64,000 bases of DNA from Acidobacteriota bacterium (GCA_021781795.1 JAJXWA010000009.1:16200-80199), one strand, 5' to 3'. Numbered from the stretch's first letter, positions 42,357 to 51,992 are shown. Made by a program: numbers and translations. The notes: generated from the sequence alone by a model not told the origin.

Positions 42357-44384
42357 TCAGGCGGCCTGGAGCTCGAGGGTGAGGGCGGCGCCGCGTGGGT
42401 CGAGGTTGGCGGCGGAGATGCGGCCGCGGTTCTCGCGGAGGATGGTGGCGCAGAGGTTGAGGCCGAGGCCGGCGGTCTCTCCGGCGGCTTCAGCGGGAAC
42501 GAAGGCGTCGAAGCTGCGGGTGGGGTGAAGGAAGCCGGGGCCGGTGTGGGCGATGACGATCTTCACCTTGTCGTCGATGAGGGCGGCATCGACGCGGACG
42601 GAGCGGTCGCCGATGGAGCCGGGATTCTCAACGGACTCAATGGCGAACTGGAGGCAGTAGAGAACGGCCTGGCGGATCTGCTGAGGATTGCCGAGGACGC
42701 GCGGCAGGTTGGGCGCGATGCGCAGGCGGAAGTCGATGGAGCGATGGACGAACTCGGAGCGGTGCAGTTGCTCGATGTCGCTGAGCAGTTCGGTGATGGA
42801 GACCGCAGAGAACTCCTCGGGCTGCTGTTGCGCCATTCGCGCAAGGCTCTCGAGGGTGGTGCGCATGTTGCGCGACTCGGCGAGGATGGCGTCTGCGGCC
42901 TTGCGGGCAGAGGGCTCCATGTGTTCTGTGGCTTCGAGCAGGGAAGCGTAGCCAAGAATGACGGTCAGTGGATTGTTGAGCTGCCAGGTGACGTTGCTGG
43001 CGAGCTGGCCGAGACCGGCGAGCTTTTCGCTGTCCACGAGCTTTTCGAGCATGAGTGTCTGCGAGCGGGCGGATTGGATGCGGGATGCGAAGACTTCGAC
43101 TGGCAGCATATCTTCCGAGCGCAGCGGCTGATGGGCGTCGCGGATTCCAGCCAGAAGAATTGCGCCCTCGGGGCGGTCGCGTCCGGGCAGGGGAACTGCG
43201 ATGACTTCCGTGAAGCGAAGCCGTTCGAGGTCGTCGCCGGGCGCGAGCCACGGCTTGAGGCTGAGGCTGTAGGAATGGCTGTTCGCGACGGCGAGCGGAG
43301 TGGAATCGCCGGTCAGGAAGGTTTCGACCGGGATACGGCTAACCAGCGACTCGATGGCTTGGTGCGTGGATTCATCAAAGCCGCCGGCGCCGGCGAGACG
43401 GAACTGAGACGAACCATGGAGCAGCACGAGAGCGGCCTGCTGAAAGCGGCTGCTCTCGACGATGGTCTGGCAGATCTGATCGCCCTGCCGGTCGAAGTCG
43501 TCGAGCCGGCGGCGGGAGAGAGTGAGGCGGGTGTACGCTTCGAGTTCCTGGCGGGCCCGCTGCTCACGCATCTGGGAGCTCTGCTGAAGGCTGAGCTGGT
43601 CTTCAAGGGCGAGCACGATCATGCCGATGGCGGCGACGACGGAACCTAGAGATGCTGCGCGGGTAAGTACGAGGTGCAGAAGGGCATAGTGTTTGATAGC
43701 CGGAAAGATGTCGGCAAAGTTGAGTGCCCAGGCGATGAAGCCGGCCCCTGCGAGTACGGTTCCGGGAGTGAGGCGGCGGAAGACGTAGAAGACCAGCAGG
43801 GCGGTAGTGAGGTGCAGGGCGCACTCGACAAAGAGCAGCGGCCATGCGCCGCCGATGCGGACGCAGACCCAGAGGCCGGCGCCGCCCATGCCGATGCAGA
43901 GGCCGAGACCGATCCATGTGGGCATGCTGCCGCGGGCAAAGGCCCAGAATGCGCCAACGAGCAGGGAGAGCGCTCCGAGTGCTGGAAAGATAAGAAAGGG
44001 CAGGCCGGCTGGCAGTGAGCCGTTATAGACGACTTCAAGCAGGAAGGAGTACGCGACAAGCGGCAGCGTGAAGGGGATAACGTAGAGGATGCGGCGCTGG
44101 CCGATGCGAAAGGAAAGAGGCGAAAGCGAAGCAAGGAAAAAGCCAGAGCTGATCTGGACGCAGGTCAGGCCGATGGCTGTCATCCAGGGGTGAAGATGCT
44201 CGTCCGAGAAGTCCCACAGGCCAGTGCGGGAGGAGAGCAGCAGGCGCGCGAAGGCGAACAGAAAGCCGAGAAGCCAAAACAGGGTCCGGGCATCGCGCGA
44301 GCGCCGGTAGAGTTGCGCAAGAGCAGGCAACAGCAGGGCTATCAGCACGGTAGCCGGCAACTGGTAGCTATCGGGTGTAGGCAC
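42357..44384 (-). CDS. Membrane sensor with degenerate histidine-kinase domains
   Basis: A 675-residue protein: about eight hydrophobic helices (1-260), a coiled-coil, a GAF-like domain (about 285-430, ICQTIVESSRFQQAALVLLHG to EGAILLAGI), then DHp and ATPase-like domains. DHp reads KLAGLGQLASNVTWQLNNPLTVILGYASLL, with normal flanks but Trp467-Gln468 where the phospho-accepting His and Glu should be. The N-box has Phe580 (LQFAIES) instead of Asn, and the G1 box has His613 (IAHTGPGF) instead of Asp, while the G2 box GLGLNL is kept. It is probably a pseudo-kinase acting by binding. No response regulator is adjacent. The S9 gene lies downstream on the same strand. Confidence 0.85.
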   Translation of the reverse strand: MPTPDSYQLPATVLIALLLPALAQLYRRSRDARTLFWLLGFLFAFARLLLSSRTGLWDFSDEHLHPWMTAIGLTCVQISSGFFLASLSPLSFRIGQRRILYVIPFTLPLVAYSFLLEVVYNGSLPAGLPFLIFPALGALSLLVGAFWAFARGSMPTWIGLGLCIGMGGAGLWVCVRIGGAWPLLFVECALHLTTALLVFYVFRRLTPGTVLAGAGFIAWALNFADIFPAIKHYALLHLVLTRAASLGSVVAAIGMIVLALEDQLSLQQSSQMREQRARQELEAYTRLTLSRRRLDDFDRQGDQICQTIVESSRFQQAALVLLHGSSQFRLAGAGGFDESTHQAIESLVSRIPVETFLTGDSTPLAVANSHSYSLSLKPWLAPGDDLERLRFTEVIAVPLPGRDRPEGAILLAGIRDAHQPLRSEDMLPVEVFASRIQSARSQTLMLEKLVDSEKLAGLGQLASNVTWQLNNPLTVILGYASLLEATEHMEPSARKAADAILAESRNMRTTLESLARMAQQQPEEFSAVSITELLSDIEQLHRSEFVHRSIDFRLRIAPNLPRVLGNPQQIRQAVLYCLQFAIESVENPGSIGDRSVRVDAALIDDKVKIVIAHTGPGFLHPTRSFDAFVPAEAAGETAGLGLNLCATILRENRGRISAANLDPRGAALTLELQAA

Positions 44385-44716
44385 AGCCTCCGTCTCCTTG
44401 CGTGTGTATGCGACGGTCCAGTCTCATTGCTCTTTCGCCGTGATCCAGTGGGTGGCGCAGAGCGAGCTCCCGAACTTCCGCAGGCCCATTTGATGCAATG
44501 CGGCGGTCGATATCCGGCGCAGCCGCAGCTTCAATTTCTACCTCGGTTTACGGTCTCAACGACAGAAACTTCTGAGGTTCGATGGTATCAACATCTCATT
44601 GTCCAGCCAGCCCGGTGGTTTGTATATGCGTCTAATGTTGTAGGTTACTGAGGGGTTAAGCTTTTGGTTGGCGGTCCAGCACCGCGAAGCCGAAGGCCCC
44701 GGTGAGGTCAAAGAAG
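44385..44716. other. Intergenic region between divergent genes
   Basis: About 330 bases between the pseudo-kinase start and the next rightward gene. The last 100 bases are AT-rich (including TTTGTATATGCGTCTAATGT) and may hold a promoter, but no element is good enough to mark. No coding frame is convincing. Confidence 0.4.
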
Positions 44717-45604
44717 ATGCGGAAAGCATGGTGGTTTGTGGCGCTGGCGGCCGTGGGGGTGGCGCTGACGGCAGGAGCGCAGGATCAGGACAGCTTTACC
44801 CCTATGCCGCTCGATTCCGGGTTTGGACGGATGGACGTGACGCCGCCGACAACGCCACCGGAGGAGATCATCAAGAAGTTTGCGGCCAAGGAGAGTGAGT
44901 TTCAGGAGGCGCTGAACCACTACACCTACCGCCGGATTGCGCGGGTACAGACGCTGGACGACGATAACAAGGTCGATGGGGAGTGGTACGAGGTGGACGA
45001 TGTGATTTTTGACCCCTCCGGCCGGCGGACTGAGCACGTGGTGGATGCGCCCGCGAGCACGCTGCAGCGGGTGATGATGTCGCCCTCGGACATGCAGGAC
45101 ATTCAGCATGGTTACCCCTTTGTGCTGACCACCGATCAGGTCGCCTCCTACAATATTCACTACGCAGGGCGGCAGAAGGTGGACGAGGTGGATTGCTACG
45201 TTTTCGACGTGAGCCCCAAGCAGATTGAGAAGGGCAAGCGCTATCTGGCCGGCCGGATCTGGGTGGATGCGACGGACCTGCAGATCGTGGTGGTGGACGG
45301 CCGCATGGTGCCGGACGATACCCGCAAAGGCAAAGAGGACCTGCATCCGCCCTTCATGACGTGGCGACAGCAGGTGGATGGCAAGTACTGGTTCCCGGTC
45401 TACACCAAAGGCGAGGGGATTCTGCACTTTGCGGGCGGGAACGGCTATATGGGCGAGGACGTGCACATTCGAGATGTGGTGAAGTACACGGACTACAAGC
45501 GGTTCGGGTCCACCTCGAAGATCATCTTCCAGGGGCAGGACATTACGCCGAACCAGCCCAACCAGCCCAACCAGCAAAGTGCGCCCAGTCAGCCCCAGAG
45601 ATAA
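44717..45604 (+). CDS. Conserved-looking secreted protein of unknown function
   Basis: A 295-residue exported protein (signal MRKAWWFVALAAVGVALTAGA). A mature helix (PPEEIIKKFAAKESEFQEAL) leads into beta-rich sequence: YTYRRIARVQTLD, GEWYEVDDVIFDPSGRR, DCYVFDVSPKQIEKGKRYLAGRIWVDATDLQIVVVDG, and FPVYTKGEGILHF. The latter resembles lipid- or lipoprotein-binding LolA/RseB folds, but I cannot assign it. The C-terminus is low-complexity, with three NQP repeats. GAGG lies 9 bases upstream of the ATG. Confidence 0.65.
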   Translation: MRKAWWFVALAAVGVALTAGAQDQDSFTPMPLDSGFGRMDVTPPTTPPEEIIKKFAAKESEFQEALNHYTYRRIARVQTLDDDNKVDGEWYEVDDVIFDPSGRRTEHVVDAPASTLQRVMMSPSDMQDIQHGYPFVLTTDQVASYNIHYAGRQKVDEVDCYVFDVSPKQIEKGKRYLAGRIWVDATDLQIVVVDGRMVPDDTRKGKEDLHPPFMTWRQQVDGKYWFPVYTKGEGILHFAGGNGYMGEDVHIRDVVKYTDYKRFGSTSKIIFQGQDITPNQPNQPNQQSAPSQPQR

Positions 45605-45677
45605 CACGTACTGGGTGCAACGAAGGGCTTACTGCGGTGTGCTTCTGGCTCCCGTGAGGGACCAGCGCTGCGAGCAG

Positions 45678-45721
45678 GGTGATTCGAGTCACCGAAGAAA
45701 CGGGTGAGCCGGGGGTAACAT
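45678..45721 (+). promoter_or_regulatory. CRP/FNR-type site and -10 box upstream of uspA
   Basis: GGTGATTCGAGTCACC (45678-45693) is a palindrome with perfect GGTGA/TCACC arms. A -10-like TAACAT lies at 45716-45721, putting transcription start near 45728, so the site centre is about 42 bases upstream, the standard class II activator position. The same 14-base core occurs at 55275-55290 and 59292-59305. Confidence 0.65.
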
Positions 45722-45775
45722 CCATGGACGGATGGGTCCGGGAGGGCACAGGCAGCCCGGACGGATGGAGGGGTT

Positions 45776-46240
45776 ATGAAGATTCTTCTCCCCGTGGATG
45801 GTTCTGAGTTCAGTCACGTGGCCGTTCGGGAACTGGTGGAACGGCCCTGGCCCGGCGGAATGCAGGTGGAAGTCCTCTCAGTCGCCCATCCGACGCCGGA
45901 GTATCCGGAGACGCAACTGATGGGGCACGCTGTTTTTCTCGAATCTCTGGCACGGGAGACGAAGTGGGCGCAGAAGAATGTGGATGAGGCGGCGGCGGAG
46001 ATTGCCCGGGATGCGCCGTCCATCCCTGTGATCTCCAAGGTGCTGGAGGGATCCCCGCAGGAAAAGATTGTGGAAGAGGCGGCTGCCTGGGATGCCGATC
46101 TGATTCTGATGGGCTGCCATGGGTATAGCGCGGCCATGCGCTTCTTGCTGGGTTCCGTCTCCCACGCGGTCGCGCTGCATGCGCCCTGCTCGGTTGAGAT
46201 TGTGCGCAGCCGGCGGAGTGCGAAGAGCGGCAAATGCTGA
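45776..46240 (+). CDS. Universal stress protein, single domain
   Basis: A 154-residue UspA-fold protein starting MKILLPVDGSEFSHVAVRELV. The ATP-binding signature G-2x-G-9x-G-S is complete in GCHGYSAAMRFLLGSVS, so it should bind ATP. ADLILMGCHG is the usual strand before it, and APCSVEIVR the last strand. Such proteins help survival under energy or redox stress. It has GAGG just before the ATG and a CRP/FNR-type palindrome about 90 bases upstream, which suggests control by oxygen or redox state. Confidence 0.9.
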   Translation: MKILLPVDGSEFSHVAVRELVERPWPGGMQVEVLSVAHPTPEYPETQLMGHAVFLESLARETKWAQKNVDEAAAEIARDAPSIPVISKVLEGSPQEKIVEEAAAWDADLILMGCHGYSAAMRFLLGSVSHAVALHAPCSVEIVRSRRSAKSGKC

Positions 46241-46526
46241 TTGCTGAGGCGCTGTCAAGACAGGCGGCCGCAGTCGCCAATGTCGGGGGTGTGCATGCCA
46301 AAAGGACGAATTTCAGATTGGGCCTGCTTGACGGGCGTTGTAGGCATATCGCAAACTACGGGCCAATATCAGCATGCTGGCGGCTGCACGGCCGCCGCAA
46401 CTGTTTCGGGTGGTTTGTCCGAAACCCAGGCGCCGCGCAAGCTGTTGGCCGCAACCGATGATTGAGTTCTTTGCCTCAGGCAGAGACTAGTCACACGGGA
46501 GCAGGGCGTGGGAGGCGCAAAGACGC

Positions 46527-47981
46527 GTGAGTCGAGTGGTCGTTCTAGGTGCGGGTGTCGCAGGACATACCGCTGCTTCCTATCTGCGGAAGTGGCTTGG
46601 CAAGGCGCATGAAGTGATGGTGGTGGCGCCGAAACCCTATTACAACTGGATTCCTTCGAATATCTGGCTGGGGCTGGGCTTGATGGAGGAGCGCGAAGTT
46701 GTCCTGCCGTTGGAGCCAATTTACCGGCGGGCAGGCATCCGCTTTGTGCAGGCTCGTGCGGTCGAACTCCATCCGGAAGGGGAAGCGGACTCGTCAGCCC
46801 CGTTTGTTGTGGTGGAGAGCACGCGGTCGGAGGAACTGGGAAACCGCAGTCGAATCCAGTATGACTACCTGGTGAATGCGACCGGACCCAAGTTGAATTT
46901 TGGCGCCACGGAAGGATTGGGGCCGGAGAAGAATTCAGCCTCAGTGTGCACGCCGGACCACGCCAAAGCGGCTGCAAAGCAGTTTCTTGGTCTTGTGGAG
47001 CGCATGCAGCGCGGCGAGCGTTGCCGGTTCGTAGTCGGGACAGGCCATGGACAATGCACCTGCCAGGGTGCGGCATTTGAGTATGTAGTCAACCTCGAAT
47101 TTGAACTGCGACGGCATGGGGTGCGCGACAAGGCCGAGGTCATCTTTCTGACGAATGAATATGAGCTGGGTGATTTCGGGATGGATGGCGCGTTCATACG
47201 GCGCAACGGCTACATCACACCGACCAATATCTTTACCGAATCGGTGCTTGCCGAGCGCGACATCTGGTCGATTACCCGGGCTCATGTGAAGAAGGTCGAG
47301 CCGGGCAAGATCTTCTACGAGACACTGGATGGGACTGAGCACGAGCTGACCTTCGATATGGCGATGCTGCTGCCACCGTTTTCAGGTGTTGGATTGAAGG
47401 CCTATGACCGCGCGGGGCAGGAGATGACGGCGAAGATATTTGCGCCGAATGGCTTTATGCGGGTGGATGCGGATTACGCGCAAAAGCCGTATGAGGAATG
47501 GAAGGCAAAGGACTGGCCCAAAACCTACCAGAGTCCTGCATATCCGAATGTCTTTGCGGCGGGAATTGCCTTTGCGCCGCCGCATCCGATCTCGCGTCCG
47601 CACGTGAGTGTAAGGGGCACTCCGATCTTTGCCACGGCACCGCGCACGGGCATGCCCTCGGCGACAACGGGGCGCGTGGTGGCGCGCAGCATAGCAGACA
47701 AAGTGCTGGGCATTCAGCGACCGCTGCATGGTGCGTCGATGGCGGAGCTGGGAGCGGCGTGTGTGGCCTCGTCAGGCGCGAGCCCTCTGAAGGGAACGGC
47801 AGCGTCGATGACGGTGTTTCCAATCGTGCCTGATCATGAGCGTTATCCGAAGTATGGTCGCGACTTGAGGTACACGACCGGGGAGATCGGGCTGGCGGGA
47901 CACTGGATCAAGGTCATTCTGCATTACATGTTTCTGTACAAGGCTCGGCTGCGATTTGGGTGGTCGCTGATTCCAGAGTGA
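46527..47981 (+). CDS. SQR-type FAD-dependent oxidoreductase
   Basis: A 484-residue flavoprotein. VVVLGAGVAGHTAASYLRK is the FAD-binding Rossmann start; PYYNWIPSNIWLGLGLM and DYLVNATGPKLNF match sulfide:quinone oxidoreductase (SQR)-like enzymes. The redox segment is GTGHGQCTCQGAAFEY, with two Cys where SQRs have one, plus a Cys in SVCTPDHAKAA. NVFAAGIAFAPPHPIS and PRTGMPSATTGRVVARSIADKV precede an amphipathic C-terminus (IKVILHYMFLYKARLRFGW) suited to membrane binding. It probably feeds electrons from sulfide or another thiol to quinone; the substrate is not proven. The GTG start has GGGAGG about 12 bases upstream. A 50-residue gene follows. Confidence 0.85.
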   Translation: MSRVVVLGAGVAGHTAASYLRKWLGKAHEVMVVAPKPYYNWIPSNIWLGLGLMEEREVVLPLEPIYRRAGIRFVQARAVELHPEGEADSSAPFVVVESTRSEELGNRSRIQYDYLVNATGPKLNFGATEGLGPEKNSASVCTPDHAKAAAKQFLGLVERMQRGERCRFVVGTGHGQCTCQGAAFEYVVNLEFELRRHGVRDKAEVIFLTNEYELGDFGMDGAFIRRNGYITPTNIFTESVLAERDIWSITRAHVKKVEPGKIFYETLDGTEHELTFDMAMLLPPFSGVGLKAYDRAGQEMTAKIFAPNGFMRVDADYAQKPYEEWKAKDWPKTYQSPAYPNVFAAGIAFAPPHPISRPHVSVRGTPIFATAPRTGMPSATTGRVVARSIADKVLGIQRPLHGASMAELGAACVASSGASPLKGTAASMTVFPIVPDHERYPKYGRDLRYTTGEIGLAGHWIKVILHYMFLYKARLRFGWSLIPE

Positions 47982-48026
47982 TTGTGCAACCGAAGCGGGA
48001 GCGAGAGAAGAAAGGGCGGTGCAGAG

Positions 48027-48179
48027 GTGAGCGAGATCAACACGAATGTATATGCAACTCAGCCGACGCGCCTCACGCTGTTCATGCGGACCTTTGTGCC
48101 TTGGCAGATCTGGCGATTCTTCGCGATCAATCTGCGAATGATGCTGCTGATCGGCCGTGAAAAGCACCAGCACCGCTAA
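48027..48179 (+). CDS. 50-residue partner-like small protein
   Basis: Starting at GTG 48027, it encodes an N-terminal VSEINTNVYATQPTRLTLF then MRTFVPWQIWRFFAINLRM and MLLIGREKHQHR. The middle is an aromatic, basic amphipathic or membrane helix. It begins 45 bases after the SQR-type gene on the same strand, with a purine-rich AAGGGCGG upstream, so it is likely co-transcribed and may anchor or assist the flavoprotein. I know no family for it. Confidence 0.5.
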   Translation: MSEINTNVYATQPTRLTLFMRTFVPWQIWRFFAINLRMMLLIGREKHQHR

Positions 48180-48234
48180 AGCTGCGCGGTGTGCGGTGCG
48201 CGAAAGCGGGATGTGCGACGAGGCGGGTCACGAC

Positions 48235-48861
48235 TTAATAGAAGAGGTACTTGCGCCAGCGGTCGTCGCCGTGGCCGAGCATGCGCATAATCTGTCGGCT
48301 GGTATGGAGCGAGAAGGGCCGCGGCTCACGCAGCAGGGTCATGTCGTCAATCTCGTGCAGCAGGCGGTTGCCCTTGCGACGGTTGCAGGCATGGCAGCAG
48401 GCAACGAGGTTCTCCCATGTGGAGTTGCCGCCGCGGGAGCGGGGAATGACGTGGTCGAGGGTGAGCTCTCCGGCAGGCAGCACGACGCCGCAATACTGGC
48501 AGGTGTTGCGATCGCGGAGCAGGATGTTCTTGCGCGAGAGGGCGCGCGTCTGGTGGGGGATGCGGCGGTACTCAAGAAGTCGGATGACCGAGGGCATAGC
48601 GATACGATTGCGCTGGGCGTGCAGAGTGAGGCCGTGCTCTTCTTCGGTGCGGGCTATCCCTTTGAGTACAAGCACGAGGGCCCGCCGCGCGCCGCAGATG
48701 TTGATGGGCTCATAGGAAGCGTTGAGCACAAGAACCGGCAACTGCAGCATGTGGCTGGACTGCATGGTGTGCTGGCTGGCGGCCTGTTCGGCGGCCAGCG
48801 CGACGGCTCTTGCGGCGGATTTCTGCTTGCGTGCATGAATCATTGCTTTTCCCAGCGACAT
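48235..48861 (-). CDS. HNH endonuclease domain protein
   Basis: A 208-residue protein. The first 60 residues are Ala/Lys/Gln-rich. [33 protein letters not shown] is the extended N-terminal motif of a widespread free-standing HNH family. The HNH core is [46 protein letters not shown], read as two CxxC zinc pairs and the DHV His, Asn (ENLV) and His (CHACN). It lies between the SQR unit and comF; the role is not known. GAGGGGAAGAGAG before the ATG supports the start. Confidence 0.88.
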   Translation of the reverse strand: MSLGKAMIHARKQKSAARAVALAAEQAASQHTMQSSHMLQLPVLVLNASYEPINICGARRALVLVLKGIARTEEEHGLTLHAQRNRIAMPSVIRLLEYRRIPHQTRALSRKNILLRDRNTCQYCGVVLPAGELTLDHVIPRSRGGNSTWENLVACCHACNRRKGNRLLHEIDDMTLLREPRPFSLHTSRQIMRMLGHGDDRWRKYLFY

Positions 48862-48875
48862 CTCTCTTCCCCTCG

Positions 48876-49901
48876 TCAAAAAGATGGTTGGTCGTGCGCG
48901 AACATGCGTGCGGGTTGCGGTTGGCGGTTTTCCGGCTGGCTGCGATGCGTACTACCTGCCAATTGCGCATTCGGGCCGGAGTGAACAGGTGAATGACGCC
49001 GGGCGCGGGCGAGCGTGGCAACCCAGACGGAGCGGGCGCCGGCGTCCAGCAGGGCTTTCGCGGCGGAGCGTGCTGTGGCGCCGGTGGTGAGGATGTCGTC
49101 GATCAGCAGGAGATCTTTGCCGGTGACCGCGGAAGGATCGGAGACGCGAAAGGCTCGGCGGAGGTTGAGGCGGCGCTGGCGGGGTGTGAGTCCAGCCTGA
49201 CTCTCGGTGGCGCGCTGTCGTAGCAAAGCCTGCGGGGCAAGGGTCAGCCGCCAGGCGGGATAAGTCCTGCGCAGTGCGACCAGTGCCTCTGCGGCAAGCA
49301 GGCGGGCTTGGTTAAAGCCGCGGCCTAGATATTTCGTGCGATGGAGGGGAACCGGTACGACGAGTAGCTCTGCCGGGGCCTCATCTGCCAGTTGCGCGAT
49401 GGCGGCGGCGAGCTGGCGGCCGAGTGGACGGGCGACGGGCCGGAGTTTGTCGTATTTGAAGGCGTGGATGGCATCGCGCATGCGACCGTCGTATACGGAA
49501 CTGGAGACGGCTCGCATGAAAGGCGGCTGCGCAAGGCGGCAGGAGCGGCAGAGTGCGGGGTCCGAGCCGGCAGGTGCGGTGAGCGTGTCGCCGCAGAGGT
49601 GGCAGACGGCGCCGGATGGGACTGGAATCTCAGTCCAGCAAACATCGCAAATGGGAGCAGAAGGGATTCGCGGCAGGAAGTGGCCGCAGAGAGCACAGCG
49701 GGTGGGGTAGAGGACGCAACTGAGAGCATCCACGGGACTTCGGAGGACACGCACAACCGCACGCCAACTGGCGGTCCCCGATGCGGGCAGATCGAGCGGG
49801 AGTGAGCCGTAGTCCTTGTGGAAGACACACCTCACTTGCTGCGGGGCGCTAATCATCCCGCGGTTGGCGCCAGTATACGCCCGGCGGAAGCCGAGCGCCA
49901 T
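48876..49901 (-). CDS. ComF family protein
   Basis: A protein of up to 341 residues. The N-terminal zinc ribbon has paired Cys motifs ([21 protein letters not shown] and [12 protein letters not shown]). The phosphoribosyltransferase-like domain follows: [49 protein letters not shown] and the PRPP loop [16 protein letters not shown]. ComF proteins help DNA uptake and transformation in the cytoplasm; other members have no known role. The tail ([20 protein letters not shown]) is disordered. The first 60 residues are poorly supported; an ATG at 49856 is an equally plausible start. Confidence 0.87.
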   Translation of the reverse strand: MALGFRRAYTGANRGMISAPQQVRCVFHKDYGSLPLDLPASGTASWRAVVRVLRSPVDALSCVLYPTRCALCGHFLPRIPSAPICDVCWTEIPVPSGAVCHLCGDTLTAPAGSDPALCRSCRLAQPPFMRAVSSSVYDGRMRDAIHAFKYDKLRPVARPLGRQLAAAIAQLADEAPAELLVVPVPLHRTKYLGRGFNQARLLAAEALVALRRTYPAWRLTLAPQALLRQRATESQAGLTPRQRRLNLRRAFRVSDPSAVTGKDLLLIDDILTTGATARSAAKALLDAGARSVWVATLARARRHSPVHSGPNAQLAGSTHRSQPENRQPQPARMFAHDQPSF

Positions 49902-50011
49902 GGGGAATCGCTGTCAGGCGGATGAACGAAAGCACAGGCTGGCCGCGAGGCTCAAGGGGCAAGGCAATACGCGGGTACGATACACTGCAAACCGAAGGGG
50001 AGTATTCCGTC

Positions 50012-51922
50012 TTGCATCTGCGTGCCATGGGCTGCGGGCTTCTAGTGGCCAACCTATTTCTTTTCCATTCTTTGGGGCGGGCACAGCAGACGCCGCCCGC
50101 GCCACAGCAGGGCATGAGCAGCGGCATCTCCGCGGGCGTTGCAGCCCCGGCGCAATACGACGAGCAGAAGCGGCCCATTACGGCGGGTGGTTTTGTCGAA
50201 AAGGGCCCGATTGTCTTTCAGGACATCACAAAACAGGCAGGACTTGCCGGCTGGAAGCACAAGATGGGCACGCCGGAGAAGAAGTTCATCGTGGAGACGA
50301 ACGGATCTGGGGTGTGCCTGCTGGACTATGACAACGATGGCTGGCTCGACATCTACCTGGTGAACGGGGCAACGTTCGATTCGCTCGACGGCAAGGAAGA
50401 ATCGCCCCACGCCGCGCTGTTTCACAACAACCACGACGGCACATTTACCGAGGTGGCGAAGAAGGCTGGCGTGCAAAACGACCGCTGGGGCTACGGCTGC
50501 TCGGTTGCCGACTACGACAACGACGGCTGGCCCGACCTCTACGTGGGCAACTACGGCAAGAACCGGCTCTACCACAACAACCACGACGGGACGTTTACCG
50601 ATGTTGCGCCCAAGGCGGGCTTTGTCACGGACAACTGGACGCCCGGCTCTGCATGGGGCGACTACGATGGGGACGGCAAGCTGGACCTTTACATCACCGG
50701 CTATGTTCACTTTGACCGGACTAATCTTCCGATTGCCGGGACAAAGGCAGTGGGCTATGCGTCGTGTCTGTATCGCGGGGCGAATGTGAATTGCGGGCCG
50801 CGCGGACTGCCGGGCGAGCCAGATCATCTCTTTCACAACAACGGCGACGGGACGTTTACCGATGTGACAGTGAAGGCCGGAGTGGAGGACAAGGACAAGT
50901 ACTACGGGTTCACGGCGATCTTTATCGACATCAACGGAGATGGCAAGCCGGATCTGGTGGTGGGGAATGATTCGGAACCGAACTTCCTCTACATCAACAA
51001 GGGCGACGGCACGTTTGACGACCAGAGCTACGTCTCCGGATTTGCGCTGAACAAGGATGGGCGCGAGATTGCGTCGATGGGGATTGCACCGGGGGATTAC
51101 GAGAACGACGGGCTGGTTGATTTTTACGTGACGGACTTTGGCGACGACTACAAGGTGCTCTTTCACAACGACGGAGACGTGAGCTTTACCGACGTGAGCT
51201 ACAAGGCAGGCATTGCGCAGACGACGATTCCGTTTGTGGGCTGGGGCGACGGGTTCCTCGACTACGACAACGACGGCTGGCTGGACCTGTTTGAAGCCAA
51301 TGGGCACGTCTATCCCGAGGTGGACCAGCATGATTGGGGCACGACCTGGGAGGAGCGTCCGCTTCTCTTCCACAACGTGCCCGACGGACCGAAGGAACGG
51401 CGGTTCCAGAACGTTCCTGCGGTGACGGGTACGGGGCTGGCGGATGTGATTCCGGCGCGTGGCGCGGCCTTTGGCGATTTGTTCAACGACGGCAAGATCG
51501 ATGTCATCATCAACCCAATTGACGGGCCGCCGGTGCTGCTGCGGAACGTGAATCCAGATCATCACCACTGGGTGGAGCTGAAGCTGGTGGGCGGCACGAA
51601 CCCTGCGAATGGACATAAAAGCCCTGCGGACGCCACCTGCGCGACGGTGTATCTGAGGGCCAACGGGATGCGCATGCGGCAGGACGTGCTGGCCAGCAGC
51701 AGTTATATCTCCGCGAATGACCGGCGGGTGCACTTTGGGCTGGGCGACGCGACGGATGCGGGTGAAGCAGAGATTCATTGGCCGTCCGGCGCAAAAGAGA
51801 CGGTGAAGCTGCCGGCGGCGGATCGCATTTATACGATCGAAGAGGGCAAGGGCATCACCGATGCGCTATGCGAGGGCAAACCGTGCGCCGACGCGAAGGC
51901 TCCGGCAGTTGCCGCTCGCTAA
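50012..51922 (+). CDS. CRTAC1-like FG-GAP/VCBS protein with ASPIC/UnbV domain (copy A)
   Basis: An exported protein of about 636 residues. After a signal peptide (HLRAMGCGLLVANLFLFHSLGRAQ) it has a run of FG-GAP/VCBS propeller repeats with Ca-binding acidic loops: DYDNDGWLDIYLVNG, DYDNDGWPDLYVGNYG, DYDGDGKLDLYITGYV, DINGDGKPDLVVGND. The HNNHDGTFTEVAKKAGV-type segments separate the blades. The C-terminal ASPIC/UnbV domain contains ADATCATVYLRANGMRMRQDV and HFGLGDATDAGEAEIHWPSG. Function is unknown; adhesion or carbohydrate binding is proposed for relatives. TTG at 50012 has GGGGAG 9 bases upstream; ATG 50027 is the alternative. Paired with copy B. Confidence 0.88.
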   Translation: MHLRAMGCGLLVANLFLFHSLGRAQQTPPAPQQGMSSGISAGVAAPAQYDEQKRPITAGGFVEKGPIVFQDITKQAGLAGWKHKMGTPEKKFIVETNGSGVCLLDYDNDGWLDIYLVNGATFDSLDGKEESPHAALFHNNHDGTFTEVAKKAGVQNDRWGYGCSVADYDNDGWPDLYVGNYGKNRLYHNNHDGTFTDVAPKAGFVTDNWTPGSAWGDYDGDGKLDLYITGYVHFDRTNLPIAGTKAVGYASCLYRGANVNCGPRGLPGEPDHLFHNNGDGTFTDVTVKAGVEDKDKYYGFTAIFIDINGDGKPDLVVGNDSEPNFLYINKGDGTFDDQSYVSGFALNKDGREIASMGIAPGDYENDGLVDFYVTDFGDDYKVLFHNDGDVSFTDVSYKAGIAQTTIPFVGWGDGFLDYDNDGWLDLFEANGHVYPEVDQHDWGTTWEERPLLFHNVPDGPKERRFQNVPAVTGTGLADVIPARGAAFGDLFNDGKIDVIINPIDGPPVLLRNVNPDHHHWVELKLVGGTNPANGHKSPADATCATVYLRANGMRMRQDVLASSSYISANDRRVHFGLGDATDAGEAEIHWPSGAKETVKLPAADRIYTIEEGKGITDALCEGKPCADAKAPAVAAR

Positions 51923-51992
51923 CGGAAAATGAAATCAGCTGCTGACCGCACAGACACGCACGCGCGGCCATGGCGGTGAAGCAGGAGACAGG

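Noticed and set aside
46480..46500. A TCAC half-site upstream of the SQR-type gene as a fourth CRP/FNR-type operator
   Set aside because: Only one arm is present; the other arm reads CAGA, too weak to count with the three perfect sites.
46241..46526. Overlapping 75-codon frames between uspA and the SQR-type gene
   Set aside because: They overlap one another, have no ribosome sites and show no protein-like pattern.
50054..51778. Minus-strand open frame of 574 codons opposite CRTAC1-like copy A
   Set aside because: The opposite strand encodes clear calcium-loop repeats; the antisense translation is repetitive only because the sense strand is.
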